A stretch of 37,736 nucleotides of DNA, taken from contig JACQUW010000019.1 in assembly GCA_016210115.1 (NCBI GenBank), positions 1 through 37,736 on the forward strand, in the 5' to 3' direction. The DNA is from Deltaproteobacteria bacterium (lineage in GTDB: Bacteria > Desulfobacterota > Binatia > UBA9968). Below are positions 1-7,107 of this stretch, in pieces. Position 1 is the first letter of the stretch, and every line of letters begins with the position of its first letter. The notes under the pieces are model-generated. The model was not told the origin of the DNA and did no database searches. It worked only from the letters and a program-made list of their open reading frames with translations. The position numbers were made by a program, and so were the translations under genes.

Positions 1-107
1 CAGTTAATGGTCAATGGTAAAGGGCAAATAGTCAATGGTCAATCGTCAATCCGTCTCGCAACTGAGACTTTTACTATTGACTAATGACCATTCACCATTG
101 ACTGAGC
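1..107. repeat. AT-rich imperfect palindrome built of GTCAATGGT-type units
   Basis: Several copies of a 7-9 base unit (GTCAATGGT, AGTCAATGGT, CGTCAAT) lie at about 1-50. Their reverse complements (ATTGACTAATGACCATT, ACCATTGACT) lie at about 74-105, so the stretch can fold into a long imperfect hairpin. It sits directly behind the 3' end of the minus-strand prkA gene and may help end that transcript, although there is no clean T-run. The same unit recurs at about 4733-4775. Confidence 0.6.
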
Positions 108-109
108 TG

Positions 110-2044
110 TCAGTCTTTCCAGAGGTTGTTGGCCGCATACTTCAACACCACGTCCACGCAGCTTGGACAGTAACCCTGCTCCAGGAGATTTTTGACCATC
201 GCATTGTATTTCTCAGACTGCTCCTCGTCGCGCGTCCGGGCTTTCGTGACGATGCGGCTCAGATCACGCACTGAGCTCATTAACTTTTTCTCGATGGCTT
301 CTTTGAGGGGCTCGTAGCTCCGATAATCGATCCTTTCGCCCCTTCGATTGGCGGCCCACAAATAGGCGATCACCTCTTGACGAAAACCATCAGCAGCCGA
401 CCCGATGATTGCGATCTGCTCCTCGATCGACTTCATGAAGCCTTCGTCCGGCGCGAGCTCCTCTTTCGTATTTCGATCCTTGACCTTGTTCTTGTTCACG
501 TAGGCTTCGGCGTGGTCCAGGTTATTCTGAAAGAGCGCCTCCGCCTGCTCCTGGTAAGAATAGACAAACGCCCGGGTGATCTCTTTCTCCAGGAGCTCCA
601 GGTATTCCTTGTGCAGGGTGTCCTGCAAAAATTCCAGGTACTGCTTGCGCGTGTCATCCGGCAGTTCCGCTTCTTTGACCATGTTGATGAAGGCCTCCCG
701 GACGTTGATGGGATTGATGCAGTTTCCCTCGGTATTATCCGAAAGCGCGTTGTCCAGGGCCTTCATGATAAAGCGCGTGGAAATTCCGCTCATCCCTTCG
801 CGTTTCGTCGCGTCCCGAAGCTCCTGAAGATCCACCTTCTTGGTCCTTCCCTTTTCCACTACCTCCTCGCCGTTATAGAGCTTGAGCTTCGTCATGAGAT
901 CGCATTTGTTCGTGGGCTCGAGACGAGACAAGATCGCGAACATCGAGGCGATCTCCAGCGTATGCGGCGCCACATGAGCGTGAAAGTCTGAATTGCGTAT
1001 GATCTTTTGGTAAATCTTGACCTCTTCCGAAAGGCGCAGATTGTACGGCACCCGGACCACGACGATGCGGTCCAGAATCGCCTCATTCGTGTGATCGGCT
1101 TTGAATTTCTGCCATTCCGCTTCGTTGGAATGGGCCACGATCACCGTGTCCACATAAACCAGGCCATGGCGACCGGGCGCGGGAATCACCTTCTCCTGCG
1201 TGGCGGTAATCATGCAGTGAAGGTATTCGGTTTCGTTCTTAAAGACTTCGATGAACTCGACGATGCCCCGGTTGCCGACATTCAGCGCCCCGTTCAACTC
1301 AAGGACCCGCGGATCTCCCTCGGAATACATGTCGAGCTTGGAAATGTCCTCGCTCCCGATGAGAACGGAAGTGTCCTGGTTATTCGGGTCCACCGGAGGG
1401 ACGACGCCGATGCCCACGCGGGCCCTTTTCGAGAACTCCATCGTGCGCACGGGAAACTCTTCGTACCGGCCGTTGAATTCTTCTTTCAGACGATACCGGC
1501 AGACCGGGCAGAGCTCTCCCTCGATGTGTATCCCCAGCATCTTTTCGAACTCCTTGCGGAGGTGGCGCGGGATCAAGTGCAGGGGGTCCTCATACATCGG
1601 GCAGCCGTCGATCGCGTAAAACGCTTCGCTTTCCTCAAGCCCGCGATGGAGCTTTTCGACCAGCGAACTTTTCCCGGATCCGACCGGGCCCATCAGGTAC
1701 AGCACCTGACGGCTCTCCTCTCCTTTCAACGAGGCGGCGTGGAAATAGCGGACGATCTGGGCGATTGTTTTCTCAATGCCGAAAAATTCGTCCGCAAAGA
1801 AATTATAGACCTTGACGGATTCATCTTTGTAGAGTTTTTTGATCCGGGGATCGTCCATCTCCTGGATATCGTGGCTGCCCGGTTTCGTGACAATTTCATA
1901 CACGCGGGCGTGGGCGAGCTTGACGGTGAAGGGGTCTTCCTTCACCTTTTCCAGGTAGCCGATAAAGCTTCCTTTCCAGGCTTTGACTTGACGCACATCA
2001 CGGTCCTTGCGGATAATGGTTTCAAATTCAGTCTGATGGTCCAT
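110..2044 (-). CDS. prkA: PrkA-type serine protein kinase (AAA+ kinase)
   Basis: The 644-residue product has the length and layout of PrkA/YeaG. An N-terminal AAA domain carries a clear Walker A motif, GPVGSGKSS, at residues 119-127. An ELCPVCRYRL segment follows in the middle, and the C-terminal third is the PrkA domain. The family is a cytoplasmic Ser/Thr kinase linked to starvation, stress and sporulation responses; its substrates here are unknown. The ATG at 2044 is preceded on the minus strand by an AGGGGGAG ribosome-binding site. In many proteobacteria prkA is followed by yeaH and spoVR-like genes; here its 3' side runs into the window edge, so these partners cannot be checked. It is transcribed away from the rest of the window and is probably unrelated to the matrix genes. 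Confidence 0.95.
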   Translation of the reverse strand: MDHQTEFETIIRKDRDVRQVKAWKGSFIGYLEKVKEDPFTVKLAHARVYEIVTKPGSHDIQEMDDPRIKKLYKDESVKVYNFFADEFFGIEKTIAQIVRYFHAASLKGEESRQVLYLMGPVGSGKSSLVEKLHRGLEESEAFYAIDGCPMYEDPLHLIPRHLRKEFEKMLGIHIEGELCPVCRYRLKEEFNGRYEEFPVRTMEFSKRARVGIGVVPPVDPNNQDTSVLIGSEDISKLDMYSEGDPRVLELNGALNVGNRGIVEFIEVFKNETEYLHCMITATQEKVIPAPGRHGLVYVDTVIVAHSNEAEWQKFKADHTNEAILDRIVVVRVPYNLRLSEEVKIYQKIIRNSDFHAHVAPHTLEIASMFAILSRLEPTNKCDLMTKLKLYNGEEVVEKGRTKKVDLQELRDATKREGMSGISTRFIMKALDNALSDNTEGNCINPINVREAFINMVKEAELPDDTRKQYLEFLQDTLHKEYLELLEKEITRAFVYSYQEQAEALFQNNLDHAEAYVNKNKVKDRNTKEELAPDEGFMKSIEEQIAIIGSAADGFRQEVIAYLWAANRRGERIDYRSYEPLKEAIEKKLMSSVRDLSRIVTKARTRDEEQSEKYNAMVKNLLEQGYCPSCVDVVLKYAANNLWKD

Positions 2045-2414
2045 TCCAGCGGCTCCCCCTTTCGGAGTTACTCCTCACTCTCAAATATTTCGAGTCCAAT
2101 CTGAAAAATGGGCTCAATGATAATCGGGAAAAAGGTCGCTGTCTCTTGCACGAGAATGTTCGGCCCCGCACTCTCGGCTCGGCGTGGTTTTTGTGGGGAA
2201 AGAAAAAAGAAGAAGAAAACAATAGGAATCCATCGGATCGGAACTGAATAGCGTCCAGAAGCTCTTCCGGGCCTGCACGCGACCTCCCTCACCTCAAATT
2301 CCAGTCGGCTTGCTTACGATCACGGTGTAGAAGACAAACGAAAACTTCAGATTGCCCTCCATGTGCATATTGAAGCGTTATTTTAAATCAATGTCAAGAA
2401 TTCCTGGCGGGTCC

Positions 2415-2487
2415 GTTGATCAGGAGATGCGACAGGCCGAAGCTCAATGATCGTTGATCAGGAGAGCGACAGGCTCAAGCTCGGTCA
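2415..2487. repeat. Diverged tandem direct repeat, two units of about 35 bases
   Basis: Unit one starts at 2415 with GTTGATCAGGAGATGCGACA and runs to about 2449. Unit two starts at 2453 with GTTGATCAGGAGAGCGACAG and runs to about 2487. They differ by a few substitutions and a two-base indel. No coding function is apparent. Confidence 0.6.
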
Positions 2488-2927
2488 TATTTTAACGTTG
2501 AGCCGACAAGCTTCCGCGCATTAAAGCGGGTTAAAAATCGATCCCTCGAACGAGTTGCCGTCTTGCCGTCACAACCATATTTTTCTTCAGACCCAGCCCC
2601 GTATACCCCATTTTCTCATCAGCGAGGAGGGCATGATGAGAGTCAGCCGCGGCATTAGACCCTCACCGTTGCTCTCGCAAACGGGCGAGGGGGCGCGTTC
2701 GTTGGCAGTGGTGGCTGGCTTGTTTCACATCTTATCCAGCAAGTGGAGCCACCGGTAAAGATCAGGCAAGTGGCCCTGTCTGCGGACACGCATACCCGGG
2801 CCTGCCGGCTGTCCACGCAGCGGCGGATTCGTGTGTCGGCCTGTGGGAGCGCGCTTGCTGACTTAAGCCGGGATTTGCGAAAAATCGTGGAATTCTTAAA
2901 CCCGTCGGTGCCAGACCTTTAATTGTG

Positions 2928-2956
2928 TTGACGGAGTAGAACTGCTGATGTATAAG
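2928..2956 (+). promoter_or_regulatory. Sigma-70-type promoter for the RAYT gene
   Basis: TTGACG (2928-2933) and TATAAG (2951-2956) are separated by exactly 17 bases. Each box differs from consensus at one position. Transcription would start near 2963, about 36 bases before the ATG at 2999. Just upstream (2909-2919) is GGTGCCAGACC, an interrupted palindrome of the kind often found beside Y1 transposase genes. Confidence 0.55.
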
Positions 2957-2998
2957 GGACGCGCTTCAGGTAATTACCCGAGTCTGAATTAGCTTCCA

Positions 2999-4024
2999 AT
3001 GGCACGTCCGCGACGCATTCAGTTCGACGGCGCTCTTTATCATGTGGTCGTCCAAGTCGCCCGGCGCAAGCCTCTGTTTCACGATTCGAGAGATAAACAG
3101 AGGTATCTGAAGCTTCTGCTTCGATATCGGAATCTCTTTGGTTACAAACTTTACGCCTATCGCGTCACATCGTCCTGCGTGCACCTGCTGTTAGAGACCC
3201 CAAGGGGCAACATCAGCAAAGTCATGCAGTGTCTCGGAACGAGCTATAGCTTGTATTTCAATCGCCGGCACAGAAGAAAGGGGGCTCTCTTTCAGAGTCG
3301 ATACCGGAGTTGTCTGATCGACAAGGAACGGTATCTTCCCGAACTCACCCGTTACATCCATCGATCTCCACTGCGGGCCGGGGTTGGGAGCGGACAAAAA
3401 CGCGCCAATTCGTGGAGCAGTTATCCAGTTTATCTTGGACAAGAGCTTTCGGACCTGGTGGAGACCCGACCGGTCTTAGCCCGGTTCGGTCGTAAGCTGA
3501 GCGATCAAAGGAAGAGTTATCGGCGGTTTGTGGAAAAAGCCAATGCCGTTTATCCCGCGGAAGGGAGCCTGGGGCGGATTATCGGCTCGAAGCATTTCGT
3601 GGCGCGAGCGATGGCGTCTGATGGCGGCCCCGCGAGTAACAGGGACGGCAAAGGACTCTCTGTTCGCAAAGCGGAAAGGATCCTGCGCGAGATCAGTCTT
3701 GCTCTGACGCCCTTCTCCGATTTCGAGCGCTTGAAAGGCCAGAGATCTCTTGCGCGGCATCTCACGATGTATCTTATCCGCAGTCAGACCTCTCTATCGC
3801 TTCGCTCGATCGGAGAGATGCTGGGGGTCAAGGCCCCGGCGGTGGCCCTGGCGATCAAAAAGATCGAACGGTTGTTGAAAGAGCGGGACGTTTCTAATAA
3901 CGTGGAGCGTTTATTAAAAATCAACGGGGATTTTCTGTTAAACCGCCGTGAACCGAAAACGTGTGGTCGTGGCGGCGACCCGCCGATCGCCGCTACCGCA
4001 GGCGGAATCAAATCGGGCTTATAA
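2999..4024 (+). CDS. REP-associated (RAYT/IS200-like Y1) transposase with C-terminal DnaA-like HTH; HUH motif altered
   Basis: The first ~130 of 341 residues form a Y1/RAYT transposase domain beginning MARPRRIQFDGALYHV, the usual family start. The catalytic tyrosine is present (Y119 in RYIHRSPLRAG). The metal-binding HUH motif, normally NHVHLL, reads SCVHLL: Cys60 replaces the first histidine and only His62 remains. Residues about 230-300 resemble the DnaA C-terminal helix-turn-helix often fused to this group (SLRSIGEMLGVKAPAV). The family nicks palindromic REP DNA and is usually a single-copy domesticated gene rather than an active insertion sequence. With the HUH lost, nuclease activity is doubtful and DNA binding may remain. 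There is no clear ribosome-binding site before 2999. Confidence 0.85.
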   Translation: MARPRRIQFDGALYHVVVQVARRKPLFHDSRDKQRYLKLLLRYRNLFGYKLYAYRVTSSCVHLLLETPRGNISKVMQCLGTSYSLYFNRRHRRKGALFQSRYRSCLIDKERYLPELTRYIHRSPLRAGVGSGQKRANSWSSYPVYLGQELSDLVETRPVLARFGRKLSDQRKSYRRFVEKANAVYPAEGSLGRIIGSKHFVARAMASDGGPASNRDGKGLSVRKAERILREISLALTPFSDFERLKGQRSLARHLTMYLIRSQTSLSLRSIGEMLGVKAPAVALAIKKIERLLKERDVSNNVERLLKINGDFLLNRREPKTCGRGGDPPIAATAGGIKSGL

Positions 4025-4042
4025 AGAAAAGAGAGAAGATCG

Positions 4043-4567
4043 TTGAATTCGCCTTCGCTCGAAATCCAGGGTGGCCTTCGCTGGTATGCTATCCAGACCA
4101 AACCGGCAAAGGAGGCAGTTGTTGAGAAAAGGCTGCGAGATCTTGCCTTGGAGGTTTTTCTTCCATGGGTCCGATTGCGCCGAAGAGTTGGAACGCGGTA
4201 CCAATGGGTCCTGGCGCCTCTTTTCCCTGGATATCTTTTCTGCCGGCTGGACATCCTCGCTGCGGGTAAATCCGTTCGCTATGCACCCGGAGTCAAGGAT
4301 TTCGTCAAATTCGGCAACGCCATCGCAGATCTGGGAGTGGACGTGATTCAGACGCTGAAGGAGCGTTGCCCCGGGGGAATAGCGCGGATTCAGTCGCGCA
4401 ACTTCAAACCTGGCGAACCGGTGCTCATACGAGAAGGACCTTTATCGGGTCTCGAAGCTGTCTTTGAGCAGGAACTGAAGGAAAGCGAGCGCGTTGCGGT
4501 ACTACTTGAGTTCTTGGGCCGCAGAACGCGTCTGGTGCTCGGAAGTGAAATGATCCGCCAGGCCTGA
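4043..4567 (+). CDS. NusG/RfaH-like (UpxY-type) transcription antiterminator
   Basis: The 174-residue protein has an N-terminal NGN domain (residues about 10-110: LRWYAIQTKPAKEAVVEKRL, then LFPGYLFCRLD) and a C-terminal KOW segment (FKPGEPVLIREGPLSGLEAVF). This is the layout of specialised NusG paralogues such as RfaH, UpxY and LoaP, which ride RNA polymerase and prevent premature termination in long polysaccharide operons. The start is a TTG at 4043 with a purine-rich GAGAGAAGA just upstream. It begins 18 bases after the transposase stop. It precedes an epimerase gene, and most of the polysaccharide genes lie downstream past the fibre cassette. Its targets are inferred; I found no ops or JUMPstart element. 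Confidence 0.88.
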   Translation: MNSPSLEIQGGLRWYAIQTKPAKEAVVEKRLRDLALEVFLPWVRLRRRVGTRYQWVLAPLFPGYLFCRLDILAAGKSVRYAPGVKDFVKFGNAIADLGVDVIQTLKERCPGGIARIQSRNFKPGEPVLIREGPLSGLEAVFEQELKESERVAVLLEFLGRRTRLVLGSEMIRQA

Positions 4568-4595
4568 GCGGATCAGCGATTTTCGCGTTCAGCAG

Positions 4596-4624
4596 GAGAC
4601 CGCTTCGCCTGGCGGGGCGGTCTC
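4596..4624. repeat. Hairpin after the antiterminator gene
   Basis: GAGACCG (4596-4602) and CGGTCTC (4618-4624) form a perfect 7-bp stem with a GC-rich loop. No T-run follows, so it is either a weak terminator or a REP-like palindrome. Confidence 0.4.
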
Positions 4625-4702
4625 TGAAAAAGATAGTGAGCCACTTGTGTTCAGAGGTGACTCAATGAGCCGCCGATGCGGCAGTGGCGGAAGCCTGCCC
4701 GA

Positions 4703-4775
4703 AAGCTAGCAAATGGCGAACAGCGAGTGGCGAATGGCAAATAGTCAACGGTCAATGGTTCAATAGTCAACAGTC
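4703..4775. repeat. GTCAATGGT / GGCGAATGG heptad-like repeats
   Basis: Successive short units (AAATGGCGAA, AGTGGCGAATGGCAAATAGT, CAACGGTCAATGGTT, CAATAGTCAACAGT) occupy the leader before the epimerase gene. The TCAATGGT units are the same as those at 1-107, so related repeats bracket the PrkA-transposase-NusG block. Confidence 0.6.
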
Positions 4776-4784
4776 GGGTAGAGG

Positions 4785-5786
4785 ATGACACAAGGGCAAA
4801 CGATTCTAGTGACGGGCTGTGCCGGGTTCATAGGAGCGAAGGTTTCAGAGTTCCTGCTTCGGGACGGATACGTGGTCATTGGCCTGGATAACCTCAATCA
4901 CACCTACGATGTGCGGTTGAAGCAGTGGCGACTTGCGCGGCTCCAGCAGGAGCGCCAGTTCAGCTTTCATACCGTGAATATTGCGGATCGAGAAGAGCTT
5001 CAGAGCCTGTTGAAATCGGAGCTGCAAAAGCGGGGAATAAAATTGGCGGCCGTGATTAATCTCGCCGCCCGGGCCGGGGTGAGGCAATCAGTGGTTAATC
5101 CCTGGGCATACTTCGAAACCAATGTTACCGGGACGTTGAATCTCCTTGAGCTGTGCCGGGAGAGCGGCGTCAACAAATTTGTCCTTTCCTCTACTTCAAG
5201 CCTTTACGGGGCAAACAACCCGCGTCCTTTTCGAGAGGACGCCGCGACCGATTGCCCGCTTTCGCCCTATGCCGCATCCAAGAAAGCGGCAGAGGCTTTG
5301 TCGTACACGTACCACTATCTTTACGGAACCGATATTACCGTGCTGCGCTATTTTACGGTTTACGGTCCCGCGGGCCGGCCGGACATGAGCCTTTTTCGCT
5401 TCGTCCAGTGGCTCAACGAGGGAAGAGCTGTGGTGGTGTATGGCGAAGGTTCCCAGGAAAGGGACTTCTCCTACGTCGATGACATTGCTGAAGGCACCGT
5501 GGCAGCCTTGAAACCGGTCGGCTTCGAGATCATCAATTTGGGCTCCGACCGGCCGGTGGTTCTGATGGACGCCATTCACTTGATCGAACGGCTGGTGCAG
5601 CGTGAGGCGAAAATCCAACGAGAGCCGGCCCACCCGGCCGACGTCGCGGCTACCTGGGCCGATATAACCAAGGCGAGAAGCATTCTGGGATGGGAACCTC
5701 GTATTTCCATTGAAGAGGGGATCGCCCGTTCGGTGCGCTGGTACCGGGAGAACCGTGAATGGGTCAGGGCTATCAGAACAGAGTAG
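4785..5786 (+). CDS. NAD-dependent sugar epimerase, UDP-glucuronate 4-epimerase-like
   Basis: An extended short-chain dehydrogenase of 333 residues. The Rossmann NAD-binding motif is TGCAGFIG (residues 10-17) and the catalytic pair is Y162-x3-K166 in SPYAASKKAAE, with SSTSSLYG supplying the active-site Ser/Thr. Segments such as LAARAGVRQSVVNPWAYFETN and LDNLNHTYDVRLKQ match the CapI/UDP-glucuronate epimerase branch better than GalE. It would interconvert nucleotide-activated sugars, probably UDP-GlcA and UDP-GalA, in the cytoplasm for the polysaccharide encoded nearby. The ATG at 4785 follows a short purine-rich GAGG. Exact substrate is uncertain because 4-epimerases and 4,6-dehydratases share this fold. 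Confidence 0.88.
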   Translation: MTQGQTILVTGCAGFIGAKVSEFLLRDGYVVIGLDNLNHTYDVRLKQWRLARLQQERQFSFHTVNIADREELQSLLKSELQKRGIKLAAVINLAARAGVRQSVVNPWAYFETNVTGTLNLLELCRESGVNKFVLSSTSSLYGANNPRPFREDAATDCPLSPYAASKKAAEALSYTYHYLYGTDITVLRYFTVYGPAGRPDMSLFRFVQWLNEGRAVVVYGEGSQERDFSYVDDIAEGTVAALKPVGFEIINLGSDRPVVLMDAIHLIERLVQREAKIQREPAHPADVAATWADITKARSILGWEPRISIEEGIARSVRWYRENREWVRAIRTE

Positions 5787-5798
5787 GTTGCGGATAGG

Positions 5799-5836
5799 GG
5801 AATATACCTGAGCTACGGTGTAGGAATATACCTGAG
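5799..5836. repeat. 14-base direct repeat GGAATATACCTGAG, two copies
   Basis: Identical copies lie at 5799-5812 and 5823-5836, a 24-base periodicity, just after the epimerase stop and 240 bases before the CRP-like gene. The spacing of slightly over two helical turns would suit tandem protein binding, but nothing else supports an operator. Confidence 0.5.
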
Positions 5837-5895
5837 TTGTGTATGCAACTCTCTACAGCGAGGGATCGAGCGAAAAGTCTCTCCCTCGATCTGGG

Positions 5896-6009
5896 CGTAA
5901 AGACGGTCTTACGTTCTGATAACCTCCCCGAAAACGAAAATCCGTAGTATTTTCAGACATCTTCGGTTCGCGGACATTCCATTGTAAGGTGCGCCAAGGG
6001 CTCTTACAA
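5896..6009. promoter_or_regulatory. Two inverted repeats upstream of the CRP-like gene
   Basis: CGTAAAGAC (5896-5904) faces GTCTTACG (5906-5913), an almost perfect palindrome with one extra base. TTGTAAG (5982-5988) faces CTTACAA (6003-6009), a perfect 7-bp inverted repeat with 14 bases between the arms. They occupy the 293-base gap before the regulator gene and are candidate operators or leader hairpins. I found no convincing -35/-10 pair in this gap. Confidence 0.35.
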
Positions 6010-6079
6010 CAGAGACTTTCTCGGGCAAATTTGATCGACTCTTGGCGGCGTAGAAATTGCATTCGCCGAGGGGACTTCG

Positions 6080-6772
6080 ATGTACAAAACTTTTCTGAGC
6101 AAAGTTTCGCTTTTTGCGGGGTTGCCCTGGGGCTCGCTCAAGAAACTCGCAGCGATGGCAAAGGAGCGGTCCTTTAGAAAAAATGAGGTTATCTATCAGC
6201 CCCAGGAGCCGGAGAGCGTGCTTTTCGTCGTCCAACAGGGAAAGGTCAAGCTCGCCGTCGGCGATGGACATTCCAAGGAAATCATCCTTTATATTATAGG
6301 AGAGGGAGAATTCTTTGGCGAGGCGTCGCTCCTGGACGGCCCCTCGATGTCATGGACCGCGACAGCTCTCGAGCCATGCCGGACCTTTGTCATTCCGCGG
6401 GAACCTTTCCGACGCTTCGTTCAAAATAACCCGACGGTTCTCATGAAGCTTTCATCTGCCCTGGCCGCGCGCCTGTGCCGGACTGAGCGAAAAATCAGCC
6501 GCCTTGTCCTTGCCGATGCGTATGAGAAGGTGGCTTCGGTGTTGCTGGATGCGCTCGAGGAGAAAGAGCTCCCGTTGAAACAGGGGGCCGAGATTCCGTT
6601 ATCTCTTCGCCGTAGGGAGCTGGCTGGTCTGGTGGGAGTCTCTCGGGAGACCTTTACGCGGGTCATCGGCGCTTTCCAGAAGGCCGGTCTGGTCCGGGTG
6701 AACAACCGAAGCATTGCGGTGATCAACCCTGCCCGGCTAAGGCGTGAAGCAACGCGGTCGATCTGCGTGTGA
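6080..6772 (+). CDS. CRP/FNR-family transcription regulator
   Basis: The 230-residue protein has an N-terminal cyclic-nucleotide-binding fold (residues about 5-120, including GEGEFFGEASLLDG), a dimerisation helix and a C-terminal winged HTH (about 172-215). The recognition helix reads SRETFTR (188-194), so Arg189, Glu190 and Arg194 match the DNA-reading R-E-x3-R of E. coli CRP. The phosphate-pocket Arg82 of CRP aligns with Met90 here, so the ligand may not be cAMP. There is no N-terminal four-cysteine cluster, so it is not an FNR-type oxygen sensor. The gene ends within a perfect CRP-like palindrome and directly precedes the fibre cassette, which it probably regulates. Confidence 0.92.
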   Translation: MYKTFLSKVSLFAGLPWGSLKKLAAMAKERSFRKNEVIYQPQEPESVLFVVQQGKVKLAVGDGHSKEIILYIIGEGEFFGEASLLDGPSMSWTATALEPCRTFVIPREPFRRFVQNNPTVLMKLSSALAARLCRTERKISRLVLADAYEKVASVLLDALEEKELPLKQGAEIPLSLRRRELAGLVGVSRETFTRVIGAFQKAGLVRVNNRSIAVINPARLRREATRSICV

Positions 6773-6784
6773 CATTGGTCACAC
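6767..6784. promoter_or_regulatory. Perfect CRP-type operator TGTGA-N6-TCACA
   Basis: GTGTGACATTGGTCACAC is an exact inverted repeat with 7-base arms and contains the CRP consensus TGTGA(6768-6772)-N6-TCACA(6779-6783). It overlaps the stop codon of the CRP-like gene. The bases after it are a run of A, not T, so it is not an intrinsic terminator on the plus strand. Its centre is about 66 bases upstream of the start predicted from the promoter at 6807-6835, close to class I activator spacing. Confidence 0.7.
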
Positions 6785-6806
6785 AAAAAAAGAGCCCCTG
6801 AAATGA

Positions 6807-6835
6807 TTGACAAGGTGTTAGTCCTTTGATAGTTA
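6807..6835 (+). promoter_or_regulatory. Candidate promoter P1 of the fibre cassette
   Basis: TTGACA (6807-6812, consensus) and TAGTTA (6830-6835, weak) are 17 bases apart. A weak -10 box downstream of an activator palindrome is what a CRP-dependent promoter usually looks like. Confidence 0.4.
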
Positions 6836-6916
6836 GGGGCGCGATGCGCTTCCTCTGAATTGTTGGGCAACCTTTCAAGAGGAGATCTGGCGCATCTCAG
6901 TGGGGACAAATTTTTC

Positions 6917-6945
6917 TTGACAACCCGAAGGGCCTCTGCTAAGAG
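6917..6945 (+). promoter_or_regulatory. Candidate promoter P2 of the fibre cassette
   Basis: TTGACA (6917-6922, consensus) and TAAGAG (6940-6945) are 17 bases apart. The predicted transcript would have a leader of about 155 bases before the ATG at 7108. Confidence 0.45.
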
Positions 6946-6999
6946 TCGCGGGTTGCAGAGCCGGGGGGGTGTGGATGGGGAGCGGCAAGGAGAGTGAGG

Positions 7000-7026
7000 A
7001 AGGAGGTGAGCGCGATGGGTCCGTAG
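7000..7026 (+). other. Orphan Shine-Dalgarno with three-codon ORF
   Basis: AAGGAGGTGA (7000-7009) is an essentially perfect ribosome-binding site. It is followed at optimal distance by ATG GGT CCG TAG (7015-7026), encoding only Met-Gly-Pro. It may act as a ribosome stand-by or transcript-stabilising element for the cassette mRNA, or be coincidental. Confidence 0.35.
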
Positions 7027-7107
7027 AATCAAGTCAACTGGAATTGGAGGCAGTAAACTGCAGAACGGGTTAATCAATCACCAGCCAATTTTTTCTAGGA
7101 GGAAAAA

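Larger units (their letters stand above)
2045..2998. other. 954-base gene-less spacer with small repeats
   Basis: No ORF here has a convincing start, ribosome-binding site or family match. The stretch holds a poly-purine tract (about 2200-2220), a diverged tandem repeat at 2415-2487, and an imperfect palindrome of the CCCTC...GAGGG type at 2660-2691 that is related to common dispersed repeats. At its right end is a good sigma-70 promoter for the transposase gene. The upstream region of prkA (right of 2044) must also lie here, but I see no clear promoter for it. Confidence 0.6.
6773..7107. other. 335-base regulatory leader of the fibre cassette
   Basis: No protein gene is credible here. The stretch holds the CRP-type palindrome, two promoter-like -35/-10 pairs, an inverted repeat GCCCCT (6794-6799)/AGGGGC (6835-6840), and a strong orphan Shine-Dalgarno followed by a three-codon ORF. 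A long structured 5' leader is therefore likely. Confidence 0.6.

Noticed and set aside
1007..2104. 365-codon plus-strand ORF opposite prkA
   Set aside because: It is the antisense shadow of the well-supported PrkA frame, has no family features and no ribosome-binding site.
2068..2292. 74-codon minus-strand ORF just upstream of prkA
   Set aside because: Its Phe run comes from a poly-purine tract; there is no ribosome-binding site or recognisable domain, though its end close to prkA made it worth checking.
2555..2758. 67-codon plus-strand ORF in the spacer before the transposase
   Set aside because: It runs through a CCCTC...GAGGG repeat and has no coding signature.
2999..4024. Complete IS200/IS605 insertion sequence
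   Set aside because: There is no TnpB gene or defined element ends, and the sequence and DnaA-like HTH fit a RAYT gene instead.
6767..6790. The CRP-like palindrome as an intrinsic terminator
   Set aside because: It is followed by A residues rather than a T-run on the coding strand.
6421..7077. 218-codon minus-strand ORF over the regulator 3' end and cassette leader
   Set aside because: Arg/Ser/Pro-rich composition of an antisense frame; it would cover the operator and both promoter candidates, and lacks a family match.
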